Shown here piece after piece: positions 32,706 to 47,700 of a DNA stretch of 64,000 bases. The first letter of the stretch is position 1; every line of letters begins with the position of its first letter. This DNA comes from Lotus japonicus (lineage: Eukaryota > Streptophyta > Magnoliopsida > Fabales > Fabaceae). The position numbers were made by a program, and so were the translations under genes. Under the pieces are notes generated by a model. The model did not search any database. It was given only the letters and a program-made list of their open reading frames with translations, and was not told where the DNA came from. Where the stretch lies: positions 35,985,176 to 36,049,175 of the forward strand of contig NC_080046.1 in assembly GCF_012489685.1 (NCBI RefSeq), written 5' to 3'.

Positions 32706-35700
32706 CGTTACGTTAGCTCGCGAGGCCTCAATCAGACTGAAATTTCGCGACTTGTAGCCTGAGGTGTGATCCTTTCATTGCAGACTGTGTCGAGAATTTG
32801 ATGTTCTTGAGCGGACCAGCATCTCAACAGCTTCCGACAATCGCGGGACCCTCCAAAAAGTTGAAACTTCACAAAAGTTCTTTTTCAAAGTTGTAGCTCG
32901 TTACATTAGCTCCGCGAGGCCTCAATCAGACTGAAATTTCGTGACTTGTAGCCTGAGGTGTGATCCTTTTCATTGCAGACTGTGTCGATAATTTGATGTT
33001 CTTAAGCGACAGCATCTCACAGCTTCCGACAATCGCGGGACCCTCCAAAAAGTTGAAACTTCACAAAAGTTCTTTTTCAAAGTTGTAGCTCGTTACATTA
33101 GCTCCGCGAGGCCTCAATCAGACTGAAATTTTCGCGACTTGTAGCCTGAGGTGTGATCCTTTCATTCCAGACTGTGTCGAGAATTTGATGTTCTTGAGCG
33201 GCGGCATCTCACAGCTTCCGACAATCGCGGGACCCTCCAAAAAGTCGAAACTTCACCAAAGTTCGCTTTCAAAGTTGTAGCTCGCTACATTAGCTCCGCG
33301 AGGCCTCAATCAGACTGAAATTTCGTGACTTGTAGCCTGAGGTGTGATCCTTTCATTGCAGACTGTGTCGAGAATTTGATGTTCTTAAGCGACAGCATCT
33401 CACAGCTTCCGACAATCGCGGGACCCTCCAAAAAGTTGAAACTTCACAAAAGTTCTTTTTCAAAGTTGTAGCTCGTTACATTAGCTCCGCGAGGCCTCAA
33501 TCAGACTGAAATTTCGCGACTTGTAGCCTGAGGTGTGATCCTTTCATTGCAGACTGTGTCGAGAATTTGATGTTCTTGAGCGGCGGCATCTCACAGCTTC
33601 CGACAATCGCGGGACCCTCCAAAAAGTCGAAACTTCACAAAGTTCGCTTTCAAAGTTGTAGCTCGTTACGTTAGCTCCGCGATGCCTCAATCAGAATGAA
33701 ATTTCGCGACTTGTAGCCTGAGGTGTGATCCTTTCATCGCAGACTGTGTCGAGAATTTGATGTTCTTGAGTGGCGGCATCTCACAGCTTCCGACAATCGC
33801 GGGACCCTCCAAAAAGTTGAAACTTCACAAAAGTTCTTTTTCAAAGTTGTAGCTCATTACGTTAGCTCCGCGAGGCCTCAATCAGACTGAAATTTCGCGA
33901 CTTGTAGCCTGAGGTGTGATCCTTTCATTGCAGACTGTGTCGAGAATTTGATGTTCTTGAGCGGCAGCATCTCACAGCTTCCGACAATCGCGGGACCCTC
34001 CAAAAAGTCGAAACTTCACAAAAGTTCGCTTTCAAAGTTGTAGCTCGTTACGTTAGCTCCGCGATGCCTCAATCAGAATGAAATTTCGCGACTTGTAGCC
34101 TGAGGTGTGATCCTTTCATCGCAGAATGTGTCGATAATTTGATGTTCTTGAGTGGCGGCATCTCACAGCTTCCGACAATCACGGGACCCTCCAAAAAGTC
34201 GAAACTTCACAAAAGTCCTGTTTCAAATTGTAGCTCGTTACGTTAGCTCCGCGAGGCCTCAATCAGACTGAAATTTCGCGACTTGTAGCCTGAGGTGTGA
34301 TCCTTTCATCACAGACTGTGTCGAGAATTTGATGTTCTTGAGCGGCGGCATCTCATAGCTTCCGACAATCGCGGGACCCTCCAAAAAGTTGAAACTTCAC
34401 AAAAGTTCTTTTTCAAAGTTGTAGCTCGTTACATTAGCTCCGCGAGGCCTCAATCAGACTGAAATTTCGTGACTTGTAGCCTGAGGTGTGATCCTTTCAT
34501 TCCAGACTGTGTCGAGAATTTGATGTTCTTGAGCGGCGGCATCTCACAGCTTCCGACAATCGCGGGACCCTCCAAAAAGTCGAAACTTCACAAAAGTTCT
34601 TTTTCAAAGTTGTAGCTCGTTACGTTAGCTCCGCGAGGCCTCAATCAGACTGAAATTTCGCGACTTGTAGCCTGAGGTGTGATCCTTTCATTGCAGACTG
34701 TGTCGAGAATTTGATGTTCTTGAGCGGCGGCATCTCACAGCTTCCGACAATCGCGGGACCCTCCAAAAAGTCGAAACTTCACAAAAGTTCTTTTTCAAAG
34801 TTGTAGCTCGTTACGTTAGCTCCGCGAGGCCTCAATCAGACTGAAATTTCGAGACTTGTAGCCTGAGGTGTGATCCTTTCATTGCAGACTGTGTCGAGAA
34901 TTTGATGTTCTTGAGCGGCCGCATCTAACAGCTTCCGACAATCGCGGGACCGTCCAAAAAGTCGAAACTTCACAAAAGTTCTTTTTCAAAGTGGTAGCTC
35001 GTTACGTTAGCTCCGCGAGGCCTCAATCAGACTGAAATTTCGCGACTTGTAGCCTGAGGTGTGATCCTTTCATTGCAGACTGTGTCGAGAATTTGATGTT
35101 CTTAAGCGACAGCATCTCACAGCTTCCGACAATCGCGGGACCCTCCAAAAAGTTGAAACTTCACAAAAGTTCTTTTTCAAAGTTGTAGCTCGTTACATTA
35201 GCTCCGCGAGGCCTCAATCAGACTGAAATTTCGTGACTTGTAGCCTGAGGTGTGATCCTTTCATTGCAGACTGTGTCGATAATTTGATGTTATTGAGCGG
35301 CCGCATCTAACAGCTTCCGACAATCGCGGGACCCTCCAAAAAGTCGAAACTTCACAAAAGTCCTGTTTCAATGTTGTAGCTCGTTACGTTAGCTCCGCGA
35401 GGCCTCAATCAGACTGAAATTTCGCGACTTGTAGCCTGAGGTGTGATCCTTTCATCACAGACTGTGTCGAGAATTTGATGTTCTTGAGCGGCGGCATCTC
35501 ATAGCTTCCGACAATCGCGGGACCCTCCAAAAATTTGAAACTTCACAAAAGTTCTTTTTCAAAGTGGTAGCTCGTTAAATTAGCTCCGCGAGGCCTCAAT
35601 CAGACTGAAATTTCGCGACCTGTAGCCTGACGTGTGATCCTTTCATTCCAGACTGTGTCGAGAATTTGATGTTCTTGAGCGGCAGCATCTCACAGCTTCC

Positions 35701-38700
35701 GACAATCGCGAGACCCTCCAAAAAGTCGAAACTTCACAAAAGTTCTTTTTCAAAGTGGTAGCTCGTTACGTTAGCTCCGCGAGGCCTCAATCAGACTGAA
35801 ATTTCGCGACTTGTAGCCTGAGGTGTGATCCTTTCATTGCAGACTGTGTCGAGAATTTGATGTTCTTGAGCGGCCGCATCTAACAGCTTCCGACAATCGC
35901 GGGACCGTCCAAAAAGTCGAAACTTCACAAAAGTTCTTTTTCAAAGTGTAGCTCGTTACGTTAGCTCCGCGAGGCCTCAATCAGACTGAAATTTCGCGAC
36001 TTGTAGCCTGAGGTGTGATCCTTTCATTGCAGACTGTGTCGAGAATTTGATGTTCTTGAGCGACAGCATCTCACAGCTTCCGACAATCGCGGGACCCTCC
36101 AAAAAGTTGAAACTTCACAAAAGTTCTTTTTCAAAGTTGTAGCTCGTTACATTAGCTCCGCGAGGCCTCAATCAGACTGAAATTTCGTGACTTGTAGCCT
36201 GAGGTGTGATCCTTTCATTGCAGACTGTGTCGATAATTTGATGTTATTGAGCGGCCGCATCTAACAGCTTCCGACAATCGCGGGACCCTCCAAAAAGTCG
36301 AAACTTCACAAAAGTCCTGTTTCAATGTTGTAGCTCGTTACGTTAGCTCCGCGAGGCCTCAATCAGACTGAAATTTCGCGACTTGTAGCCTGAGGTGTGA
36401 TCCTTTCATTGCAGACTGTGTCGAGAATTTGATGTTCTTGAGCGACAGCATCTCACAGCTTCCGACAATCGCGGGACCCTCCAAAAAGTTGAAACTTCAC
36501 AAAAGTTCTTTTTCAAAGTTGTAGCTCGTTACATTAGCTCCGCGAGGCCTCAATCAGACTGAAATTTCGTGACTTGTAGCCTGAGGTGTGATCCTTTCAT
36601 TGCAGACTGTGTCGATAATTTGATGTTATTGAGCGGCCGCATCTAACAGCTTCCGCAATCACGGGACCCTCCAAAAAGTTGAAACTTCACAAAAGTTCTT
36701 TTTCAAAGTTGTAGCTCGTTACGTTAGCTCCGCGAGGCCTCAATCAGACTGAAATTTCGCGACTTGTAGCCTGAGGTGTGATCCTTTCATCACAGACTGT
36801 GTCGAGAATTTGATGTTCTTGAGCGGCGGCATCTCATAGCTTCCGACAATCGCGGGACCCTCCAAAAATTTGAAACTTCACAAAAGTTCTTTTTCAAAGT
36901 GGTAGCTCGTTAAATTAGCTCCGCGAGGCCTCAATCAGACTGAAATTTCGCGACCTGTAGCCTGACGTGTGATCCTTTCATTCCAGACTGTGTCGAGAAT
37001 TTGATGTTCTTGAGCGACAGCATCTCACAGCTTCCGAAAATCGCGGGACCCTCCAAAAAGTTGAAACTTCACAAAAGTTCTTTTTCAAAGTTGTAGCTCA
37101 TTACATTAGCTCCGCGAGGCCTCAATCAGACTGAAATTTCGTGACTTGTAGCCTGAGGTGTGATCCTTTCATTGCAGACTGTGTCGATAATTTGATGTTA
37201 TTGAGTGGCCGCATCTAACAGCTTCCGACTATCGCGGGACCCTCCAAAAAGTCGAAACTTCACAAAAGTCCTGTTTCAAAGTTGTAGCTCGTTACGTTAG
37301 CTCCGCGAGGCCTCAATCAGACTGAAATTTCGCGACTTGTAGCCTGAGGTGTGATCCTTTCATCACAGACTGTGTCGAGAATTTGATGTTCTTGAGCGGC
37401 CGCATCTAACAGCTTCCGACAATCGCGGGACCGTCCAAAAAGTCGAAACTTCACAAAAGTTCTTTTTCAAAGTTGTAGCTCGTTACGTTAGCTCCGCGAG
37501 GCCTCAATCAGACTGAAATTTCGAGACTTGTAGCCTGAGGTGTGATCCTTTCATTGCAGACTGTGTCGAGAATTTGATGTTCTTGAGCGGCCGCATCTAA
37601 CAGCTTCCGACAATCGCGGGACCGTCCAAAAAGTCGAAACTTCACAAAAGTTCTTTTTCAAAGTGGTAGCTCGTTACGTTAGCTCCGCGAGGCCTCAATC
37701 AGACTGAAATTTCGCGACTTGTAGCCTGACGTGTGATCCTTTCATTCCAGACTGTGTCGAGAATTTGATGTTCTTGAGCGACAGCATCTCACAGCTTCCG
37801 AAAATCGCGGGACCCTCCAAAAAGTTGAAACTTCACAAAAGTTCTTTTTCAAAGTTGTAGCTCATTACATTAGCTCCGCGAGGCCTCAATCAGACTGAAA
37901 TTTCGTGACTTGTAGCCTGAGGTGTGATCCTTTCATTGCAGACTGTGTCGATAATTTGATGTTATTGAGTGGCCGCATCTAACAGCTTCCGACAATCGCG
38001 GGACCCTCCAAAAAGTCGAAACTTCACAAAAGTTCTTTTTCAAAGTTGTAGCTCGTTACGTTAGCTCCGCGAGGCCTCAATCAGACTGAAATTTCGAGAC
38101 TTGTAGCCTGAGGTGTGATCCTTTCATTGCAGACTGTGTCGAGAATTTGATGTTCTTGAGCGGCCGCATCTAACAGCTTCCGACAATCGCGGGACCGTCC
38201 AAAAAGTCGAAACTTCACAAAAGTTCTTTTTCAAAGTGGTAGCTCGTTACGTTAGCTCCGCGAGGCCTCAATCAGACTGAAATTTCGCGACTTGTAGCCT
38301 GACGTGTGATCCTTTCATTCCAGACTGTGTCGAGAATTTGATGTTCTTGAGCGACAGCATCTCACAGCTTCCGAAATCGCGGGACCCTCCAAAAAGTTGA
38401 AACTTCACAAAAGTTCTTTTTCAAAGTTGTAGCTCATTACATTAGCTCCGCGAGGCCTCAATCAGACTGAAATTTCGCGACTTGTAGCCTGAGGTGTGAT
38501 CCTTTCATCAGACTGTGTCGAGAATTTGATGTTCTTGAGCGGCCGCATCTAACAGCTTCCGACAATCGCGGGACCGTCCAAAAAGTCGAAACTTCACAAA
38601 AGTTCTTTTTCAAAGTTGTAGCTCGTTACGTTAGCTCCGCGAGGCCTCAATCAGACTGAAATTTCGAGACTTGTAGCCTGAGGTGTGATCCTTTCATTGC

Positions 38701-41700
38701 AGACTGTGTCGAGAATTTGATGTTCTTGAGCGGCCGCATCTAACAGCTTCCGACAATCGCGGGACCGTCCAAAAAGTCGAAACTTCACAAAAGTTCTTTT
38801 TCAAAGTGGTAGCTCGTTACGTTAGCTCCGCGAGGCCTCAATCAGACTGAAATTTCGCGACTTGTAGCCTGAGGTGTGATCCTTTCATTCCAGACTGTGT
38901 CGAGAATTTGATGTTCTTGAGCGACAGCATCTCACAGCTTCCGACAATCGCGGGACCCTCCAAAAAGTTGAAACTTCACAAAAGTTCTTTTTCAAAGTTG
39001 TAGCTCGTTACATTAGCTCCGCGAGGCCTCAATCAGACTGAAATTTCGTGACTTGTAGCCTGAGGTGTGATCCTTTCATTGCAGACTGTGTCGATAATTT
39101 GATGTTATTGAGGGCCGCATCTAACAGCTTCCGACAATCGCGGGACCCTCCAAAAAGTCGAAACTTCACAAAAGTTCTTTTTCAAAGTTGTAGCTCGTTA
39201 CGTTAGCTCCGCGAGGCCTCAATCAGACTGAAATTTCGGACTTGTAGCCTGAGGTGTGATCCTTTCATTGCAGACTGTGTCGAGAATTTGATGTTCTTGA
39301 GCGGCCGCATCTAACAGCTTCCGACAATCGCGGGACCGTCCAAAAAGTCGAAACTTCACAAAAGTTCTTTTTCAAAGTGGTAGCTCGTTACGTTAGCTCC
39401 GCGAGGCCTCAATCAGACTGAAATTTCGCGACTTGTAGCCTGACGTGTGATCCTTTCATTCCAGACTGTGTCGAGAATTTGATGTTCTTGAGCGACAGCA
39501 TCTCACAGCTTCCGAAAATCGCGGGACCCTCCAAAAAGTTGAAACTTCACAAAAGTTCTTTTTCAAAGTTGTAGCTCATTACATTAGCTCCGCGAGGCCT
39601 CAATCAGACTGAAATTTCGTGACTTGTAGCCTGAGGTGTGATCCTTTCATTGCAGACTGTGTCGATAATTTGATGTTATTGAGTGGCCGCATCTAACAGC
39701 TTCCGACAATCGCGGGACCCTCCAAAAAGTCGAAACTTCACAAAAGTTCTTTTTCAAAGTTGTAGCTCGTTACGTTAGCTCCGCGAGGCCTCAATCAGAC
39801 TGAAATTTCGAGACTTGTAGCCTGAGGTGTGATCCTTTCATTGCAGACTGTGTCGAGAATTTGATGTTCTTGAGCGGCCGCATCTAACAGCTTCCGACAA
39901 TCGCGGGACCGTCCAAAAAGTCGAAACTTCACAAAAGTTCTTTTTCAAAGTTGTAGCTCGTTACGTTAGCTCCGCGAGGCCTCAATCAGACTGAAATTTC
40001 GAGACTTGTAGCCTGAGGTGTGATCCTTTCATTGCAGACTGTGTCGAGAATTTGATGTTCTTGAGCGGCCGCATCTAACAGCTTCCGACAATCGCGGGAC
40101 CGTCCAAAAAGTCGAAACTTCACAAAAGTTCTTTTTCAAAGTGGTAGCTCGTTACGTTAGCTCCGCGAGGCCTCAATCAGACTGAAATTTCGCAACTTGT
40201 AGCCTGACGTGTGATCCTTTCATTCCAGACTGTGTCGAGAATTTGATGTTCTTGAGCGACAGCATCTCACAGCTTCCGAAAATCGCGGGACCCTCCAAAA
40301 AGTTGAAACTTCACAAAAGTTCTTTTTCAAAGTTGTAGCTCATTACATTAGCTCCGCGAGGCCTCAATCAGACTGAAATTTCGTGACTTGTAGCCTGAGG
40401 TGTGATCCTTTCATTGCAGACTGTGTCGATAATTTGATGTTATTGAGTGGCCGCATCTAACAGCTTCCGACAATCGCGGGACCCTCCAAAAAGTCGAAAC
40501 TTCACAAAAGTTCTTTTTCAAAGTTGTAGCTCGTTACGTTAGCTCCGCGAGGCCTCAATCAGACTGAAATTTCGAGACTTGTAGCCTGAGGTGTGATCCT
40601 TTCATTGCAGACTGTGTCGAGAATTTGATGTTCTTGAGCGGCCGCATCTAACAGCTTCCGACAATCGCGGGACCGTCCAAAAAGTCGAAACTTCACAAAA
40701 GTTCTTTTTCAAAGTGGTAGCTCGTTACGTTAGCTCCGCGAGGCCTCAATCAGACTGAAATTTCGCGACTTGTAGCCTGACGTGTGATCCTTTCATTCCA
40801 GACTGTGTCGAGAATTTGATGTTCTTGAGCGACAGCATCTCACAGCTTCCGAAAATCGCGGGACCCTCCAAAAAGTTGAAACTTCACAAAAGTTCTTTTT
40901 CAAAGTTGTAGCTCATTACATTAGCTCCGCGAGGCCTCAATCAGACTGAAATTTCGTGACTTGTAGCCTGAGGTGTGATCCTTTCATTGCAGACTGTGTC
41001 GATAATTTGATGTTATTGAGTGGCCGCATCTAACAGCTTCCGACAATCGCGGGACCCTCCAAAAAGTCGAAACTTCACAAAAGTTCTTTTTCAAAGTTGT
41101 AGCTCGTTACGTTAGCTCCGCGAGGCCTCAATCAGACTGAAATTTCGAGACTTGTAGCCTGAGGTGTGATCCTTTCATTGCAGACTGTGTCGAGAATTTG
41201 ATGTTCTTGAGCGGCCGCATCTAACAGCTTCCGACAATCGCGGGACCGTCCAAAAAGTCGAAACTTCACAAAAGTTCTTTTTCAAAGTGGTAGCTCGTTA
41301 CGTTAGCTCCGCGAGGCCTCAATCAGACTGAAATTTCGCGACTTGTAGCCTGAGGTGTGATCCTTTCATTGCAGACTGTGTCGAGAATTTGATGTTCTTA
41401 AGCAACAGCATCTCACAGCTTCCGACAATCGCGGGACCCTCCAAAAAGTTGAAACTTCACAAAAGTTCTTTTTCAAAGTTGTAGCTCGTTACATTAGCTC
41501 CGCGAGGCCTCAATCAGACTGAAATTTCGTGACTTGTAGCCTGAGGTGTGATCCTTTCATTGCAGACTGTGTCGATAATTTGATGTTATTGAGCGGCCGC
41601 ATCTAACAGCTTCCGACAATCGCGGGACCCTCCAAAAAGTCGAAACTTCACAAAAGTCCTGTTTCAATGTTGTAGCTCGTTACGTTAGCTCCGCGAGGCC

Positions 41701-44700
41701 TCAATCAGACTGAAATTTCGCGACTTGTAGCCTGAGGTGTGATCCTTTCATCACAGACTGTGTCAGAATTTGATGTTCTTGAGCGGCGGCATCTCATAGC
41801 TTCCGACAATCGCGGGGCCCTCCAAAAATTTGAAACTTCACAAAAGTTCTTTTTCAAAGTGGTAGCTCGTTAAATTAGCTCCGCGAGGCCTCAATCAGAC
41901 TGAAATTTCGCGACCTGTAGCCTGACGTGTGATCCTTTCATTCCAGACTGTGTCGAGAATTTGATGTTCTTGAGCGACAGCATCTCACAGCTTCCGAAAA
42001 TCGCGGGACCCTCCAAAAAGTTGAAACTTCACAAAAGTTCTTTTTCAAAGTTGTAGCTCATTACATTAGCTCCGCGAGGCCTCAATCAGACTGAAATTTC
42101 GTGACTTGTAGCCTGAGGTGTGATCCTTTCATTGCAGACTGTGTCGATAATTTGATGTTATTGAGTGGCCGCATCTAACAGCTTCCGACTATCGCGGGAC
42201 CCTCCAAAAAGTCGAAACTTCACAAAAGTCCTGTTTCAAAGTTGTAGCTCGTTACGTTAGCTCCGCGAGGCCTCAATCAGACTGAAATTTCGGGACTTGT
42301 AGCCTGAGGTGTGATCCTTTCATCACAGACTGTGTCGAGAATTTGATGTTCTTGAGCGGCGGCATCTCATAGCTTCCGACAATCGCGGGACCCTCCAAAA
42401 ATTTGAAACTTCACAAAAGTTCTTTTTCAAAGTGGTAGCTCGTTAAATTAGCTCCGCGAGGCCTCAATCAGACTGAAATTTCGCGACCTGTAGCCTGACG
42501 TGTGATCCTTTCATTCCAGACTGTGTCGAGAATTGATGTTCTTGAGCGGCAGCATCTCACAGCTTCCGACAATCGCGGGACCCTCCAAAAGTCGAAACTT
42601 CACAAAAGTTCTTTTTCAAAGTTGTAGCTCGTTACGATAGCTCCGCGAGGCCTCAATCAGACTGAAATTTCGCGACTTGTAGCCTGAGGTGTGATCCTTT
42701 CATTGCAGACTGTGTCGATAATTTGATGTTATTGAGCGGCCGCATCTCACAGCTTCCGACAATCACGGGACCTCCAAAAGTCGAAACTTCACAAAAGTTC
42801 TTTTCCAAAGTTGTAGCTCGTTAAGTTATTACGCGGGCCTTAATCAGACTGAAATTTTGCGACTTGTAGCCTGACGTGTGATCCTTTCATTCCAGACTGT
42901 GTCGAGAATTTGATGTTCTTGAGCGACAGCATCTCACAGCTTCCGACAATCGCGGGACCCTCCAAAAAGTTGAAACTTCACAAAAGTTCTTTTTCAAAGT
43001 TGTAGCTCGTTACATTAGCTCCGCGAGGCCTCAATCAGACTGAAATTTCGTGACTTGTAGCCTGAGGTGTGATCCTTTCATTGCAGACTGTGTCGATAAT
43101 TTGATGTTATTGAGCGGCCGCATCTAACAGCTTCCGACAATCGCGGGACCCTCCAAAAAGTCGAAACTTCACAAAAGTCCTGTTTCAAAGTTGTAGCTCG
43201 TAACGTTAGCTCCGCGAGGCCTCAATCAGACTGAAATTTCGCGACATGTAGCCTGACGTGTGATCCTTTCATTCCAGACTGTGTCGAGAATTTGATGTTC
43301 TTGAGCGGCAGCATCTCACAGCTTCCGACAATCGCGGGACCCTAAAAATTGAAACTTCACAAAAGTTCTTTTTCAAAGTGGTAGCTCGTTACGTTAGCTC
43401 CGCGAGGCCTCAATCAGACTGAAATTTCGCGACTTGTAGCCTGAGGTGTGATCCTTTCATTCCAGACTGTGTCGAGAATTTGATGTTCTTGAGCGACAGC
43501 ATCTCACAGCTTCCGACAATCGCGGGACCCTCCAAAAAGTTGAAACTTCACAAAAGTTCTTTTTCAAAGTTGTAGCTCGTTACATTAGCTCCGCGAGGCC
43601 TCAATCAGACTGAAATTTCGTGACTTGTAGCCTGAGGTGTGATCCTTTCATTGCAGACTGTGTCGATAATTTGATGTTATTGAGCGGCCGCATCTAACAG
43701 CTTCCGACAATCGCGGGACCCTCCAAAAAGTCGAAACTTCACAAAAGTCCTGTTTCAAAGTTGTAGCTCGTTACGTTAGCTCCGCGAGGCCTCAATCAGA
43801 CTGAAATTTCGCGACTTGTAGCCTGAGGTGTGATCCTTTCATCACAGACTGTGTCAAGAATTTGATGTTCTTGAGCGGCGGCATCTCATAGCTTCCGACA
43901 ATCGCGGGCCCTCCAAAAATTTGAAACTTCACAAAAGTTCTTTTTCAAAGTGGTAGCTCGTTAAATTAGCTCCGCGAGGCCTCAATCAGACTGAAATTTC
44001 GCGACCTGTAGCCTGACGTGTGATCCTTTCATTCCAGACTGTGTCGAGAATTTGATGTTCTTGAGCGACAGCATCTCACAGCTTCCGAAAATCGCGGGAC
44101 CCTCCAAAAAGTTGAAACTTCACAAAAGTTCTTTTTCAAAGTTGTAGCTCATTACATTAGCTCCGCGAGGCCTCAATCAGACTGAAATTTCGTGACTTGT
44201 AGCCTGAGGTGTGATCCTTTCATTGCAGACTGTGTCGATAATTTGATGTTATTGAGTGGCCGCATCTAACAGCTTCCGACTATCGCGGGACCCTCCAAAA
44301 AGTCGAAACTTCACAAAAGTCCTGTTTCAAAGTTGTAGCTCGTTACGTTAGCTCCGCGAGGCCTCAATCAGACTGAAATTTCGCGACTTGTAGCCTGAGG
44401 TGTGATCCTTTCATCAAGACTGTGTCGAGAATTTGATGTTCTTGAGCGGCGGCATCTCATAGCTTCCGACAATCGCGGACCCTCCAAAAATTTGAAACTT
44501 CACAAAAGTTCTTTTTCAAAGTGGTAGCTCGTTAATTAGCTCCGCGAGGCCTCAATCAGACTGAAATTTCGCGACCTGTAGCCTGACGTGTGATCCTTTC
44601 ATTCCAGACTGTGTCGAGAATTGATGTTCTTGAGCGGCAGCATCTCACAGCTTCCGACAATCGCGGGACCCTCCAAAAAGTCGAAACTTCACAAAAGTTC

Positions 44701-47700
44701 TTTTTCAAAGTTGTAGCTCGTTACGTTAGCTCCGCGAGGCCTCAATCAGACTGAAATTTCGCGACTTGTAGCCTGAGGTGTGATCCTTTCATTGCAGACT
44801 GTGTCGATAATTTGATGTTATTGAGCGGCCGCATCTCACAGCTTCCGACAATCCGGGACCTCCAAAAGTCGAAACTTCACAAAAGTTCTTTTCCAAAGTT
44901 GTAGCTCGTTAAGTTATTCGCGGGCCTAATCAGACTGAAATTTTGCGACTGTAGCCTGACGTGTGATCCTTTCATTCCAGACTGTGTCGAGAATTTGATG
45001 TTCTTGAGCGACAGCATCTCACAGCTTCCGACAATCGCGGGACCCTCCAAAAAGTTGAAACTTCACAAAAGTTCTTTTTCAAAGTTGTAGCTCGTTACAT
45101 TAGCTCCGCGAGGCCTCAATCAGACTGAAATTTCGTGACTTGTAGCCTGAGGTGTGATCCTTTCATTGCAGACTGTGTCGATAATTTGATGTTATTGAGC
45201 GGCCGCATCTAACAGCTTCCGACAATCGCGGGACCCTCCAAAAAGTCGAAACTTCACAAAAGTCCTGTTTCAAAGTTGTAGCTCGTTACGTTAGCTCCGC
45301 GAGGCCTCAATCAGACTGAAATTTCGCGACTTGTAGCCTGACGTGTGATCCTTTCATTCCAGACTGTGTCGAGAATTTGATGTTCTTGAGCGGCGCATCT
45401 CACAGCTTCCGACAATCGCGGGACCCTAAAAATTTGAAACTTCACAAAAGTTCTTTTTCAAAGTGGTAGCTCGTTACGTTAGCTCCGCGAGGCCTCAATC
45501 AGACTGAAATTTCGCGACTTGTAGCCTGAGGTGTGATCCTTTCATTGCAGACTGTGTCGAGAATTTGATGTTCTTGAGCGGCGGCATCTCACAGCTTCCG
45601 ACAATCGCGGGACCCTCCAAAAAGTTGAAACTTCACAAAAGTTCTTTTTCAAAGTTGTAGCTCGTTACATTAGCTCCGCGAGGCCTCAATCAGACTGAAA
45701 TTTCGTGACTTGTAGCCTGAGGTGTGATCCTTTCATTGCAGACTGTGTCGATAATTTGATGTTATTGAGCGGCCGCATCTAACAGCTTCCGACAATCGCG
45801 GGACCCTCCAAAAAGTCGAAACTTCACAAAAGTCCTGTTTCAAAGTTGTAGCTCGTTACGTTAGCTCCGCGAGGCCTCAATCAGACTGAAATTTCGCGAC
45901 TTGTAGCCTGAGGTGTGATCCTTTCATCACAGACTGTGTCGAGAATTTGATGTTCTTGAGCGGCGGCATCTCATAGCTTCCGACAATCGCGGGACCCTCC
46001 AAAAATTTGAAACTTCACAAAAGTTCTTTTTCAAAGTGGTAGCTCGTTAATTAGCTCCGCGAGGCCTCAATCAGACTGAAATTTCGCGACCTGTAGCCTG
46101 ACGTGTGATCCTTTCATTCCAGACTGTGTCGAGAATTTGATGTTCTTGAGCGACAGCATCTCACAGCTTCCGACAATCGCGGGACCCTCCAAAAAGTTGA
46201 AACTTCACAAAAGTTCTTTTTCAAAGTTGTAGCTCGTTACATTAGCTCCGCGAGGCCTCAATCAGACTGAAATTTCGTGACTTGTAGCCTGAGGTGTGAT
46301 CCTTTCATTGCAGACTGTGTCGATAATTTGATGTTATTGAGCGGCCGCATCTAACAGCTTCCGACAATCGCGGGACCCTCCAAAAAGTCGAAACTTCACA
46401 AAAGTTCTTTTTCAAAGTTGTAGCTCGTTACGTTAGCTCCGCGAGGCCTCAATCAGACTGAAATTTCGAGACTTGTAGCCTGAGGTGTGATCCTTTCATT
46501 GCAGACTGTGTCGAGAATTTGATGTTCTTGAGCGGCCGCATCTAACAGCTTCCGACAATCGCGGGACCGTCCAAAAAGTCGAAACTTCACAAAAGTTCTT
46601 TTTCAAAGTGGTAGCTCGTTACGTTAGCTCCGCGAGGCCTCAATCAGACTGAAATTTCGCGACTTGTAGCCTGAGGTGTGATCCTTTCATTGCAGACTGT
46701 GTCGAGAATTTGATGTTCTTAAGCGACAGCATCTCACAGCTTCCGACAATCGCGGGACCCTCCAAAAAGTTGAAACTTCACAAAAGTTCTTTTTCAAAGT
46801 TGTAGCTCGTTACATTAGCTCCGCGAGGCCTCAATCAGACTGAAATTTCGTGACTTGTAGCCTGAGGTGTGATCCTTTCATTGCAGACTGTGTCGATAAT
46901 TTGATGTTATTGAGCGGCCGCATCTAACAGCTTCCGACAATCGCGGGACCCTCCAAAAAGTCGAAACTTCACAAAAGTCCTGTTTCAAAGTTGTAGCTCG
47001 TTACGTTAGCTCCGCGAGGCCTCAATCAGACTGAAATTTCGCGACTTGTAGCCTGAGGTGTGATCCTTTCATCACAGACTGTGTCAAGAATTTGATGTTC
47101 TTGAGCGGCGGCATCTCATAGCTTCCGACAATCGCGGGCCCTCCAAAAATTTGAAACTTCACAAAAGTTTTTTTCAAAGTGGTAGCTCGTTAAATTAGCT
47201 CCGCGAGGCCTCAATCAGACTGAAATTTCGCGACCTGTAGCCTGACGTGTGATCCTTTCATTCCAGACTGTGTCGAGAATTTGATGTTCTTGAGCGACAG
47301 CATCTCACAGCTTCCGAAAATCGCGGGACCCTCCAAAAAGTTGAAACTTCACAAAAGTTCTTTTTCAAAGTTGTAGCTCATTACATTAGCTCCGCGAGGC
47401 CTCAATCAGACTGAAATTTCGTGACTTGTAGCCTGAGGTGTGATCCTTTCATTGCAGACTGTGTCGATAATTTGATGTTATTGAGTGGCCGCATCTAACA
47501 GCTTCCGACTATCGCGGGACCCTCCAAAAAGTCGAAACTTCACAAAAGTCCTGTTTCAAAGTTGTAGCTCGTTACGTTAGCTCCGCGAGGCCTCAATCAG
47601 ACTGAAATTTCGCGACTTGTAGCCTGAGGTGTGATCCTTTCATCACAGACTGTGTCGAGAATTTGATGTTCTTGAGCGGCGGCATCTCATAGCTTCCGAC

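Noticed and set aside
32606..32716. Continuation of the copia ORF to 32716
   Set aside because: The residues come from N bases and satellite; the real sequence stops at 32605.
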